Source: Staphylococcus pragensis
GTDB lineage: Bacteria; Bacillota; Bacilli; Staphylococcales; Staphylococcaceae
DNA: 64,000 bases
Direction of reading: 5' to 3'
Assembly (NCBI RefSeq): GCF_004785665.1
Contig: NZ_SRPJ01000002.1
Location: forward strand, 332,836-396,835
The position numbers and the translations under genes are program-made. The notes under the pieces are model-generated. The model did not search any database. It had not been told where the DNA came from and saw only the letters and a program-made list of their open reading frames with translations. This document shows, piece after piece, positions 29,087 to 38,607 of the stretch (position 1 is its first letter; every line of letters begins with the position of its first letter).

Positions 29087-29587
29087 ATGAATAGTAATTA
29101 TATTTCTATCGCTTTTTTAAATGAAATACCATTGTTTGATCGTAACTTTTCTTTGATAAAACATGAATTTGAACAATGGAATCAAGAGTATGAGGCTTTT
29201 AATTTTGAGTTCAATGGAGTTGAATTTAAAAGTCGATTAGCTAAAAAAACTCCTAAAAAATCAGGTTATTTTGTTGCGTTTTGGTGCAAGAATGAAATTA
29301 ATAAAAACAGACCTTTTAATTTTGACGAATCAAAAGATAAGTTAATTATTAATATTTTAGATGAATCTAAAAAAGGTCAATTTATATTTCCTAAAGAGCT
29401 ATTAGTTAAAAAAGGAATTATTAGTTCGGAAAAACATAAAGGAAAAATGGCTATTCGTGTTTATCCTAGTTGGGAACAAAGTTTAAATAAAACAGCAGTT
29501 AGTACTCAAAAATGGCAAATCCCGTATTTTTTAGATTTTAGTAAGGGTTTTGATAAGAAAAAAATTAAGGAATTATATTTAGGTTGA
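29087..29587 (+). CDS. MepB family protein
   Basis: 166 codons from the ATG at 29087 (AAGGGAG upstream); an earlier ATG at 29048 has no site. The sequence SGYFVAFWCKNEINKNRPFN, then FIFPKELLVKKGI, KGKMAIRVYPSWE and TQKWQIPYF is typical of MepB, the gene next to the mepRA efflux operon in S. aureus. Its biochemical role is not established. Here there is no mepR or mepA; it is the fourth gene of the cassette array. Confidence 0.8.
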   Translation: MNSNYISIAFLNEIPLFDRNFSLIKHEFEQWNQEYEAFNFEFNGVEFKSRLAKKTPKKSGYFVAFWCKNEINKNRPFNFDESKDKLIINILDESKKGQFIFPKELLVKKGIISSEKHKGKMAIRVYPSWEQSLNKTAVSTQKWQIPYFLDFSKGFDKKKIKELYLG

Positions 29588-29765
29588 GTTTGGTTTTAGA
29601 AACGAGTTTTTTCGTGTTTTGATGTTAATACTAAGATGAAAATAAATGTAAGTGTGACGTTTATTTATAAAAAGTAAGCGTTTTCTATTTACATTTAGAG
29701 CCTTTTATAAGATAATAACCGTAGCTACTAAAATTTACTACTCAAAATCGAGTATCCTTTAAAAT
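29588..29765 (+). other. Spacer after mepB resembling the spacer after cassette 2
   Basis: GGTTTT..GAAACGAGTTT..TCnTGTnTTGAT recurs at 28573 and 29590, each just after a stop codon, so the spacer belongs to the duplicated unit. Confidence 0.55.
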
Positions 29766-29793
29766 GACTGTATCCGTTGGGTGCAGTCTTTTT
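29766..29793 (+). terminator. Terminator after the cassette array
   Basis: GACTGTATCC (29766-29775) pairs with GGGTGCAGTC (29779-29788) with two G-T pairs, followed by TTTTT. Confidence 0.8.
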
Positions 29794-29836
29794 GTTTATA
29801 ACTTGTCAAAACTTTACATTTCATAAAGTTACAACC

Positions 29837-30227
29837 GTACTTAAAAGTCCGCTTGTAAGCAGTACCTTAAAATAGGGAAGTGGTTTAATAAGACAAAAAG
29901 GATACCTCGTATTAGTGATACCTTAGAATGCTGATACGTTAAGTTACCGTATTAGAAAAAACAAAAGCGAGCTTATTAATCAATAAAAAGCTAACGCACT
30001 AAGTTAGTGCATTAGAAAACGAAAATATTCGTTCTCTAAATTAAGACGAATACAGCCGAAATATCGGCTCAATAGAATTTAAATGGAAAACAGACATATT
30101 GGTTATCTAACCTGAAGTACTAGTTTAGTACTTCAGAAAAGCCGTTTGTGGCTTCTCTGCGTAGTCAAAATGGCAACGCATCACACGTTTATGATTTACG
30201 ATCTCACGGCGCAAATGTGCGCAGTGA
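29837..30227 (+). repeat. Chain of ten hairpins, mostly abutting
   Basis: Inverted repeats at 29837-29865, 29931-29955, 29991-30015, 30015-30036, 30054-30069, 30101-30112, 30112-30136, 30136-30157, 30158-30180 and 30204-30227. Several share one design: an outer stem of 2-5 bp, one mismatch (C-A, A-C, A-A or G-A), an inner stem of 3-7 bp and a 4-6 base loop. The best is CTGAAGTACTA-GTT-TAGTACTTCAG, 11 perfect pairs. No gene with a ribosome binding site covers the segment. It may be structured RNA or single-strand DNA. Confidence 0.75.
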
Positions 30228-30316
30228 ATCTCACAATCTAAATTTGAGCAATGAAACTATTAAAATACAAATAGTACAATGGTATGATAATGTAAAGTTA
30301 AAAAGGAGTATTAGCA

Positions 30317-30580
30317 ATGGCAAAAGCTTTAATGTTAATCATAACTATTGTTTGTATAGTTTATATTGTGTATAACTTCATTAAAGATAAACCAGTCATT
30401 AATATTTTCTTTGTTGGGATAATACAATCAACTTTATTATTTCTAATCCGCTTCTTTTGGATAAAACAATCTTTTAGTAAATCATTTTTATCGTCTTTTG
30501 ACTTATTTATGATTATAGTTGTAGTTATTTATTTGATATATAAATTAAGTAAGAGAAGAAAAGAAAAAGAGGATAAATAA
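30317..30580 (+). CDS. Small membrane protein, unknown
   Basis: 87 codons after AAAAGGAG. Three hydrophobic segments (about 2-20, 28-48, 58-76) and a basic tail KLSKRRKEKEDK. It follows the hairpin chain. No family recognised. Confidence 0.65.
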   Translation: MAKALMLIITIVCIVYIVYNFIKDKPVINIFFVGIIQSTLLFLIRFFWIKQSFSKSFLSSFDLFMIIVVVIYLIYKLSKRRKEKEDK

Positions 30581-30641
30581 TTACTTATAATTACATATTC
30601 AACTTGAGTACGCAGCTTGTGTAATGATCTAGTAGTGAATT

Positions 30642-30665
30642 TCATTCCCAAAACATTGGGAATGA
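30642..30665 (+). repeat. Isolated perfect hairpin
   Basis: TCATTCCCA (30642-30650), loop AAACAT, TGGGAATGA (30657-30665). No T-run follows. It could be an operator or part of an RNA. Confidence 0.5.
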
Positions 30666-30699
30666 GATTGTAAATATTTTACTGATACTGTAAATATTG

Positions 30700-30830
30700 T
30701 AGACAATTAATAAATTTAATGCGTATAATGATATTAGAAGTTGTTCCCTTATGAAGCACTTCTATATTTTTCTATATGTGAGTCATTTTTTCTTTGCTAT
30801 GTCCTTTGGGCATAGCTTCATATTTTATTG
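30700..30830 (+). ncRNA. Candidate small RNA 1 with its promoter
   Basis: Promoter TAGACA (30700-30705), 18 bases, TATAAT (30724-30729). The transcript would contain AGAAGT..ACTTCT and the 9-bp stem GCTATGTCC-TTT-GGGCATAGC (30796-30816), ending in T-rich sequence. No open frame with a ribosome binding site. Confidence 0.45.
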
Positions 30831-30959
30831 TAGACAAATATATAAATAATAAGATAATAGCAAAAGAGGTTTAATAATCTCTAAAATCCTTATATACATA
30901 GAGTTTTAACTCTACCTCGACTACATAGAGGCTAGCCTTAATTGGTTAGCTTCTTTTTT
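30831..30959 (+). ncRNA. Candidate small RNA 2 with its promoter and terminator
   Basis: ATTGTAGACAA is repeated exactly from RNA 1; TAGACA (30831-30836), 16 bases, GATAAT (30853-30858). It would end at the terminator GAGGCTAGCC-TTAATT-GGTTAGCTTC (30928-30953) plus six T. A TAGAGTTTTAACTCTA stem lies inside. About 95 nt. Confidence 0.5.
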
Positions 30960-30970
30960 GTATAAAAAAT

Positions 30971-31008
30971 CACTCTCAACTTAGCTTATAACGGACTAAG
31001 TGAGAGTG
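30971..31008 (-). terminator. Minus-strand terminator
   Basis: CACTCTCA-a-CTTAG (30971-30984) pairs with CTAAG-TGAGAGTG (30996-31008). On the minus strand a T6 run follows (30964-30969). It faces the terminator of RNA 2, implying a transcript arriving from the right, antisense to RNA 3. Confidence 0.65.
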
Positions 31009-31047
31009 TAGATGAAAAGTAAGGAGTGAAACGTTTTTATTACTTTA

Positions 31048-31107
31048 TTACACACAAACTAATGATTTTTATTATAATAGTGTGGCTAAATAAAAATTAG
31101 TGTGTAA
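31048..31107 (+). promoter_or_regulatory. TATAAT flanked by an 8-bp inverted repeat, upstream of RNA 3
   Basis: TTACACAC (31048-31055) and GTGTGTAA (31100-31107) flank TATAAT at 31073-31078. The -35 is poor. TATTATAATA is itself palindromic, so both strands have a -10. Confidence 0.45.
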
Positions 31108-31256
31108 TAATGATAATTGAGATTGTCTAACTGGCGATTCTTTCCTTTCCATTAAGTATTTCTTCTCCATCGAAAATACTGTATGTTTAGGCAATCTCGA
31201 CACTTTAAAAGCTTTCATAAATAGCATAACTCTTTAGGGGCGTAAAGCCCCTTTTT
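31085..31256 (+). ncRNA. Candidate small RNA 3 with CU-rich unpaired regions
   Basis: A perfect 12-bp stem GAGATTGTCTAA (31119-31130) with TTAGGCAATCTC (31187-31198) encloses a 7-bp hairpin AGTATTT/AAATACT (31155-31161/31174-31180) whose loop has CTTCTCC, and a single strand with TTCTTTCCTTTCC (31138-31150). It ends at GGGGC-GTAAA-GCCCC plus TTTTT (31237-31256). CU-rich loops of this kind in staphylococcal regulatory RNAs pair with ribosome binding sites. No open frame with a ribosome binding site. Confidence 0.55.
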
Positions 31257-31791
31257 GTATGCGAAAAAAGTCTCACTAGTACATGACTAGTAAGACTAAG
31301 TTCAATGAAAGAAATGTTGTCTATAACTTATGTTAACATACATCTACTTCACTTAATAGACATACATTTTATTATAGCTGCTGTAACTGTTCGTGACGGT
31401 AGCTGCATGAACAATTCGTTCAGTCATGTATAAAAGGGAGTAGGGAAACACGACGCCTTTTATTAGTTGATCTAATTAAGGAGTGAACGAAACGTTCCCC
31501 CCTTATTCATGAGGTCGTGAAACGCTACCCCATAGATGAGTGAACAAAACGTTCCCCCATGTCTCGCAACTTGCGACGTTAGGTAAATGAATATAGCAAC
31601 CGCTTCGATACGTAAGAACATTTCCAATTTAGGAATATATTGATACACGGGTGCAGTCCTAAATTAGGATTACAGCATTAACCAGCTTGTCGATTTGGCA
31701 ATGTGGTTTAAAGGGGCTATGCTTCGCAGAATACCTTAAAAATCTTTAAAATTAAAATAATTATAAAGCGTTAGTAAAACTTTATATAAAA
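31257..31791 (+). other. Structured non-coding segment left of ktrB
   Basis: No gene seen. Hairpins: AGTCT-c-ACTAGT-acatg-ACTAGT-a-AGACT (31269-31297), TCGCAACTTGCGA (31564-31576), TGC-GTCCT-aaatt-AGGAT-GCA (31642-31667) and TTAACC..TTG..CAA..GGTTTAA (31678-31711). Tandem motif GTGAACnAAACGTTCCCCC lies at 31482-31560. Confidence 0.5.
31479..31560 (+). repeat. Three tandem hairpin-bearing repeats
   Basis: Units begin at about 31479, 31511 and 31538. They share G(A)GTGAAC-AAACGTTCCCCC-AT; the middle copy is degenerate (GTCGTGAAACGCTACCCCAT). GAACG-AAA-CGTTC can fold in the first. C5-6 runs are unusual in this AT-rich element. Confidence 0.6.
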
Positions 31792-31826
31792 AAAGCCTTT
31801 CTATTCTTGTATATAGATAAGGCTTT
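31792..31826 (-). terminator. Terminator of ktrB
   Basis: AAAGCCTT (31792-31799) and AAGGCTTT (31819-31826) with inner CTAT/ATAG pairs; T-run on the minus strand. Confidence 0.85.
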
Positions 31827-31831
31827 ACTTT

Positions 31832-33139
31832 TTATATATGAATATTCCCTTTAGGGAAACTATATTTCTTAGAAGGTTTAGGTGGTATAAACGCTCTAGA
31901 CATAGTTAACAATCCGACCTTACCGCAAAGCATCACAACTATAATAATAAGTTCAGTTATACCGTGGTATTCGGAAGTAAAATTCATACTTAAACCCACT
32001 GTACCAAAAGCTGATACCACCTCGAACAATATTTTAATTAGTGGTACATTCGGATTAATAATAGTTAATAAGAAGGTAGTAGCTAAAATGAAAATTATAG
32101 AAATATTTACTGTTACAACAGATAGTTTAATATGTTTATCAGCTAAATCTCTATTGAACAAAGAAATGTTATTTTCTTTACGTATAGTATTTAATACATA
32201 AATAAAAATTATCGCAAACGTCGTTACTTTAATACCTCCAGCAGCACTGAGAGGGGCACCACCAATAAACATAAGCATCATTAATAATAAAGCAGTAGGA
32301 GTTTTAATGTTACCCATATCAATACTATTAAAACCAGCTGTTCTTGTCGTTACAGATTGGAATAAGGCATTACCTAATTTCTCGATCAATCCCATATTAT
32401 TTAAAGTATTGGATTGCTCTAATAAAAAGAATAATATAGTACCAAAAATAATTAAAATACAGGTAGTTGATAGAACTACTTTTGAATGAAATGAAAGCCT
32501 ATTAATTTTTTTGCAGTTAATTAAATCAACAATTACAAAGTGACCTAATCCACCTAGAATTATTAAAAAAGTTATGGTGATGATGATGACTGGGTCGTTA
32601 GAAAAGTCTATTAGATTATTTTTGAATAAGGCAAAACCAGCATTATTAAAAGCTGATACAGCAGTAAATAAACTTAAGAATAAACCACGCCCAACTCCAA
32701 ATTTAGGTATAAATGACAGACTTAAGCATAATGCACCTATTAACTCTGTAAGAAAACTATAAATTGCTAAATGCTTAATTAGTTTTATAATCCCTCCAGC
32801 TTCATCTATATTCCATGTCACCATAATTAAAAATCTATTTTGCATTGAAACTTTTTTATTTAAGAATATAAATGCGAGCATTGTTACTGTCACAATACCA
32901 AGACCACCGATTTGTATTAACAGTAATATAACTATTTCTCCAAGTACGTTAAACTGAGATCCTATATCAGTTGGAGATAATCCAGTAACAGTAAATGCAC
33001 TAGAAGCAATAAATAGAGCATCTATAAAATTTATAGGCTTTTTACCAGTATAGGGTAAATAAAGTAAAATAGCGCCTATAAGTGTTGTAGATAAAAAAAG
33101 CATTAGGTAAAAGTACAAAGATTTATTAGCTTTATTCAT
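31832..33139 (-). CDS. ktrB: KtrB/TrkH-family potassium channel subunit
   Basis: 435 codons. The fourfold membrane-pore-membrane design is complete: pore loops SSAFTVTGLSPTD, AVSAFNNAGFALF, VTTRTAGFNSID and VSAFGTVGLSMNF each keep the filter glycine. FIGGAPLSAAGGIKVTTF is the conserved loop under the pore. It would import potassium (with sodium) together with a KtrA-type cytosolic ring, which is not encoded in the element, so it must use a host KtrA or act alone. GGAGTATAAATC precedes the ATG. It has its own terminator, points against the replication genes and lies by the right end: the likely cargo gene. Confidence 0.9.
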   Translation of the reverse strand: MNKANKSLYFYLMLFLSTTLIGAILLYLPYTGKKPINFIDALFIASSAFTVTGLSPTDIGSQFNVLGEIVILLLIQIGGLGIVTVTMLAFIFLNKKVSMQNRFLIMVTWNIDEAGGIIKLIKHLAIYSFLTELIGALCLSLSFIPKFGVGRGLFLSLFTAVSAFNNAGFALFKNNLIDFSNDPVIIITITFLIILGGLGHFVIVDLINCKKINRLSFHSKVVLSTTCILIIFGTILFFLLEQSNTLNNMGLIEKLGNALFQSVTTRTAGFNSIDMGNIKTPTALLLMMLMFIGGAPLSAAGGIKVTTFAIIFIYVLNTIRKENNISLFNRDLADKHIKLSVVTVNISIIFILATTFLLTIINPNVPLIKILFEVVSAFGTVGLSMNFTSEYHGITELIIIVVMLCGKVGLLTMSRAFIPPKPSKKYSFPKGNIHI

Positions 33140-33301
33140 GATTTATACTCCAATAGTCAAATAGTCTATTTCAATAAACTGATAATATCATAGATAAAAA
33201 ATAAAATATAATATATATAATACCTACCATTCCGAAGGTAAAAAGATTTAATACATAATTACGATTTTTAACATACGGACAAGTAAATATAATTTTAAAG
33301 T

Positions 33302-33325
33302 GTCACTTTTGAAGTGGCGTTTTTT
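33302..33325 (+). terminator. Plus-strand terminator near the right end
   Basis: GTCACTT (33302-33308), loop TTG, AAGTGGC (33312-33318), then a T-run. It would stop element transcription before it reaches the 3' lac genes. Confidence 0.8.
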
Positions 33326-33330
33326 ATTTT

Positions 33331-33373
33331 GAATACGTTTTGAATACGTTTTGAATACGTTTTGAATACGTTA
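33331..33373 (+). repeat. Right-end 11-bp direct repeats (four copies)
   Basis: GAATACGTTTT at 33331, 33342 and 33353, and GAATACGTTAT at 33364, head to tail. Two more are at the left end (17714, 17725). An 11-base period puts copies on one face of the helix, as expected for integrase or accessory protein arm sites. Confidence 0.85.
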
Positions 33374-33477
33374 TTTAAAAAATAATAGCAATCTATAATA
33401 AAGTTATATCTATAAAATACTGATAAATCAACGTTTATAAACAATTAGAAATACATATAAAAAGTACAAACTAAACG

Positions 33478-36424
<2,947 letters not shown>

Positions 36425-36437
36425 TTTTTAATTATAG

Positions 36438-36478
36438 TCTCCCTTTAATATCAAACAGATATTAAAGGGAGATTTTTT
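36438..36478 (+). terminator. Terminator of the lac operon
   Basis: TCTCCCTTTAATATC (36438-36452) pairs perfectly with GATATTAAAGGGAGA (36458-36472), followed by TTTTTT. Confidence 0.93.
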
Positions 36479-36550
36479 AATATATTGATGGCAATATCTA
36501 GAAGCTAGTTTATACTTATAAATAAAAGTAAACAGGTGGCGTTAAAGTTA

Positions 36551-37405
36551 ATGACAAAAAGAAAAATGATTTATTTCATATTTACAATATTTATAATGAC
36601 TGCATTAGTAACAGGATGTAGCCAAACTGAGAAACAACAATCACAAAATTCGTCAGCGCTTAAAAACCAAACTGTGACATTATTTATGCATGGATATGGA
36701 GGTAGTGAAAACTCTGAAAAATATATGGTGAAACAAGCAATAAATAAAGATGTGACTAAAGACGCCATTGTTGCCACTGTAGACAATCAAGGCAAAGTAC
36801 ATTTCAAAGGCACTATTTCAAATGATGCTCAAAATCCTATTGTTAAAGTAGTGTTCGAAGACAATAAAAATGGCGATGTTAATCAAAATGCGACGAATAT
36901 CAAGAATGTCTTATCTGAGTTAAAAGTGCAATACGGTTTCACTAAATATAACTTTGTTGCACATTCAATGGGCAATTTATCATTTGCATATTTTATGAAA
37001 GATTATGGTAATGATAAACAATTACCCCAACTTCAAAAAGAAGTTAACATTGCAGGTACATATAATGGTGTACTTAATCTTAATGAAAAGGTTAATGAAA
37101 TTAGTGTAGATAAAAATGGTAAGCCTAATAAGTTGAATGATAACTATAAAGAATTATTAGGATTGAAAAAAATTTATAAAGGAAAAAATATCGATGTTTT
37201 AAATATATATGGCGACTTACAAGATGGCACACATTCAGATGGACGTGTCTCAAATAGTTCGTCTAAGTCATTAAAGTATTTATTACAAGACAGTCCTAAA
37301 TCTTATAAAGAATCTAAGTATACTGGTCCATCAGCACAACACAGTCAATTACACGAAAATAAAGAAGTAGCAAATGAAATCATCAAGTTCTTATGGAATA
37401 AGTAA
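36551..37405 (+). CDS. Lipoprotein alpha/beta hydrolase (DUF915 type)
   Basis: 284 codons from the ATG at 36551 (AGGTGG upstream; a GTG at 36536 overlaps that site). The signal peptide MTKRKMIYFIFTIFIMTALV ends in a lipobox with cysteine in VTGCSQ. The hydrolase part has FMHGYGGSENS near residue 51 and the nucleophile elbow AHSMGNLS near 140; a late histidine is in AQHSQLHENKE. It is probably an esterase or lipase anchored outside the membrane; substrate unknown. Confidence 0.85.
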   Translation: MTKRKMIYFIFTIFIMTALVTGCSQTEKQQSQNSSALKNQTVTLFMHGYGGSENSEKYMVKQAINKDVTKDAIVATVDNQGKVHFKGTISNDAQNPIVKVVFEDNKNGDVNQNATNIKNVLSELKVQYGFTKYNFVAHSMGNLSFAYFMKDYGNDKQLPQLQKEVNIAGTYNGVLNLNEKVNEISVDKNGKPNKLNDNYKELLGLKKIYKGKNIDVLNIYGDLQDGTHSDGRVSNSSSKSLKYLLQDSPKSYKESKYTGPSAQHSQLHENKEVANEIIKFLWNK

Positions 37406-37413
37406 GGAAATAA

Positions 37414-37464
37414 AAAAGAGTAGATAACGCAAAAGATTAAAATTTAAGCGTTGTCTACTCTTTT
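37414..37464. terminator. Bidirectional terminator between convergent genes
   Basis: AAAAGAGTAGATAACGC (37414-37430) pairs with GCGTTGTCTACTCTTTT (37448-37464), with T-runs on both strands. Confidence 0.9.
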
Positions 37465-37472
37465 ATTAACCT

Positions 37473-38474
37473 TTAAAAGCAAACTTCAGCTAAATGCTTA
37501 ATTAACGCTATTCTATTTTCTTCACCAAATACATGGGGCAATATCATCATTTCATCTGCAGTAAATGTTTGCTGCATATTATGCAATTGCTCTGCAACTT
37601 CGTGAGGTAAGCCACTCAGAATTCTTTTTTTATTTTTTTCAATTTTAACAAGTTCTCTGTCAGAATATTGACGATGATGGGCAGTTTCAATAGAAGGATA
37701 AGACATAGGTTGCTTTAAATAATTGATACGCATTAACCATAAATGAAGCGCATCGAGTAAATTATCAACTGTTTCCACCTTATTTGCAGTTACAACAAAG
37801 GTTGCCATAATAACATAAGGCTTTTTATTACTTGTTTCTTTATGATATAAATCAAAGTGCTTACGGTAGTGAGCGATGACTTTGTTTATTTGTGTCGAAG
37901 GTTGTCCCATATGAGCAATGACTAAGGGTAATCCTTTTCTAGCAGCGAGTTCAGCACTTCGTTCACTCATACCTAGAATATATAATTGCGGATAACTTTC
38001 AATAAATGGCGTAGCTTGTAGTGACATGAAGCGGTGAGGCTGCTTTGTATCATCAGTAAAATATTTGATTAAGTCATCTATTTGTTGAGATAACTCTGGC
38101 TTCTTAGTTTTAAATTCATTCAGTGCTTCGTTCACATTTTTAAAGCTAGGAGAACGGCCAAGCCCCATATCAATTCGGTGGGGATGACGTGCTTCCATAA
38201 TCTTAAATTGTTCAGCAACTTTATAAGCGCTGTAGTGGGGCAACATCACGCCTCCACTGCCAATATGGATACGATGCGTATGTTCTAATAACATCATCAT
38301 CACCATTTCAGGCGCACTTGAGGCTACTGAAGGTACTTGGTGATGTTCAGCAATCCAATAGCGCTCATAACCAAGCTGATCAGCTAAGGTTGCTAATTCG
38401 ATAGTGTGATTGAAAGCATCTTGAGCTGAACGGCCTTCGAATATAGGCACGTAATCTAAGATTCCTAATTTCAT
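37473..38474 (-). CDS. Luciferase-like flavin monooxygenase (LLM class)
   Basis: 333 codons, MKLGILDYVPIFEGRSAQDAF. TIM-barrel motifs of the bacterial luciferase group 1 family: YERYWIAEHHQVPSVASSAPE, IGSGGVMLPHYSAYKVAEQF and RIDMGLGRSPS. It would use reduced flavin; the substrate is unknown. It stands alone and is divergent from an oxidoreductase gene. GGGAGCC precedes the start on the minus strand. Confidence 0.9.
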   Translation of the reverse strand: MKLGILDYVPIFEGRSAQDAFNHTIELATLADQLGYERYWIAEHHQVPSVASSAPEMVMMMLLEHTHRIHIGSGGVMLPHYSAYKVAEQFKIMEARHPHRIDMGLGRSPSFKNVNEALNEFKTKKPELSQQIDDLIKYFTDDTKQPHRFMSLQATPFIESYPQLYILGMSERSAELAARKGLPLVIAHMGQPSTQINKVIAHYRKHFDLYHKETSNKKPYVIMATFVVTANKVETVDNLLDALHLWLMRINYLKQPMSYPSIETAHHRQYSDRELVKIEKNKKRILSGLPHEVAEQLHNMQQTFTADEMMILPHVFGEENRIALIKHLAEVCF

Positions 38475-38607
38475 ATTAAGCAGGCTCCCTTTTCCATAAA
38501 AATATTGATTTCACATCATTTGTCATTATAAGTGGAAAGCATGATGATTGCGATTAAATTGTTCATAGTACTATACTGTAAGCAAATATTGAAAGGAGTT
38601 TTAGGTG

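Larger units (their letters stand above)
33140..33477. other. Non-coding right end of the element
   Basis: Contains the ktrB promoter region, a plus-strand terminator (33302-33325), four 11-bp repeats and AT-rich sequence up to attR. No gene seen. No ribosome binding site precedes the 3' lacE ATG. Confidence 0.6.

Noticed and set aside
29837..30227. CRISPR array or integron attC array in the hairpin chain
   Set aside because: Stems have different sequences, so there is no constant repeat as in CRISPR; no cas genes and no integron-type integrase are present, and attC core GTT/AAC boxes are not consistently found.
29837..30227. Retron msr/msd locus
   Set aside because: No reverse transcriptase gene lies in the element.
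30148..30375. 75-codon open frame over the end of the hairpin chain
   Set aside because: It translates through several hairpins, lacks a ribosome binding site and overlaps the start of the better-supported 30317 gene.
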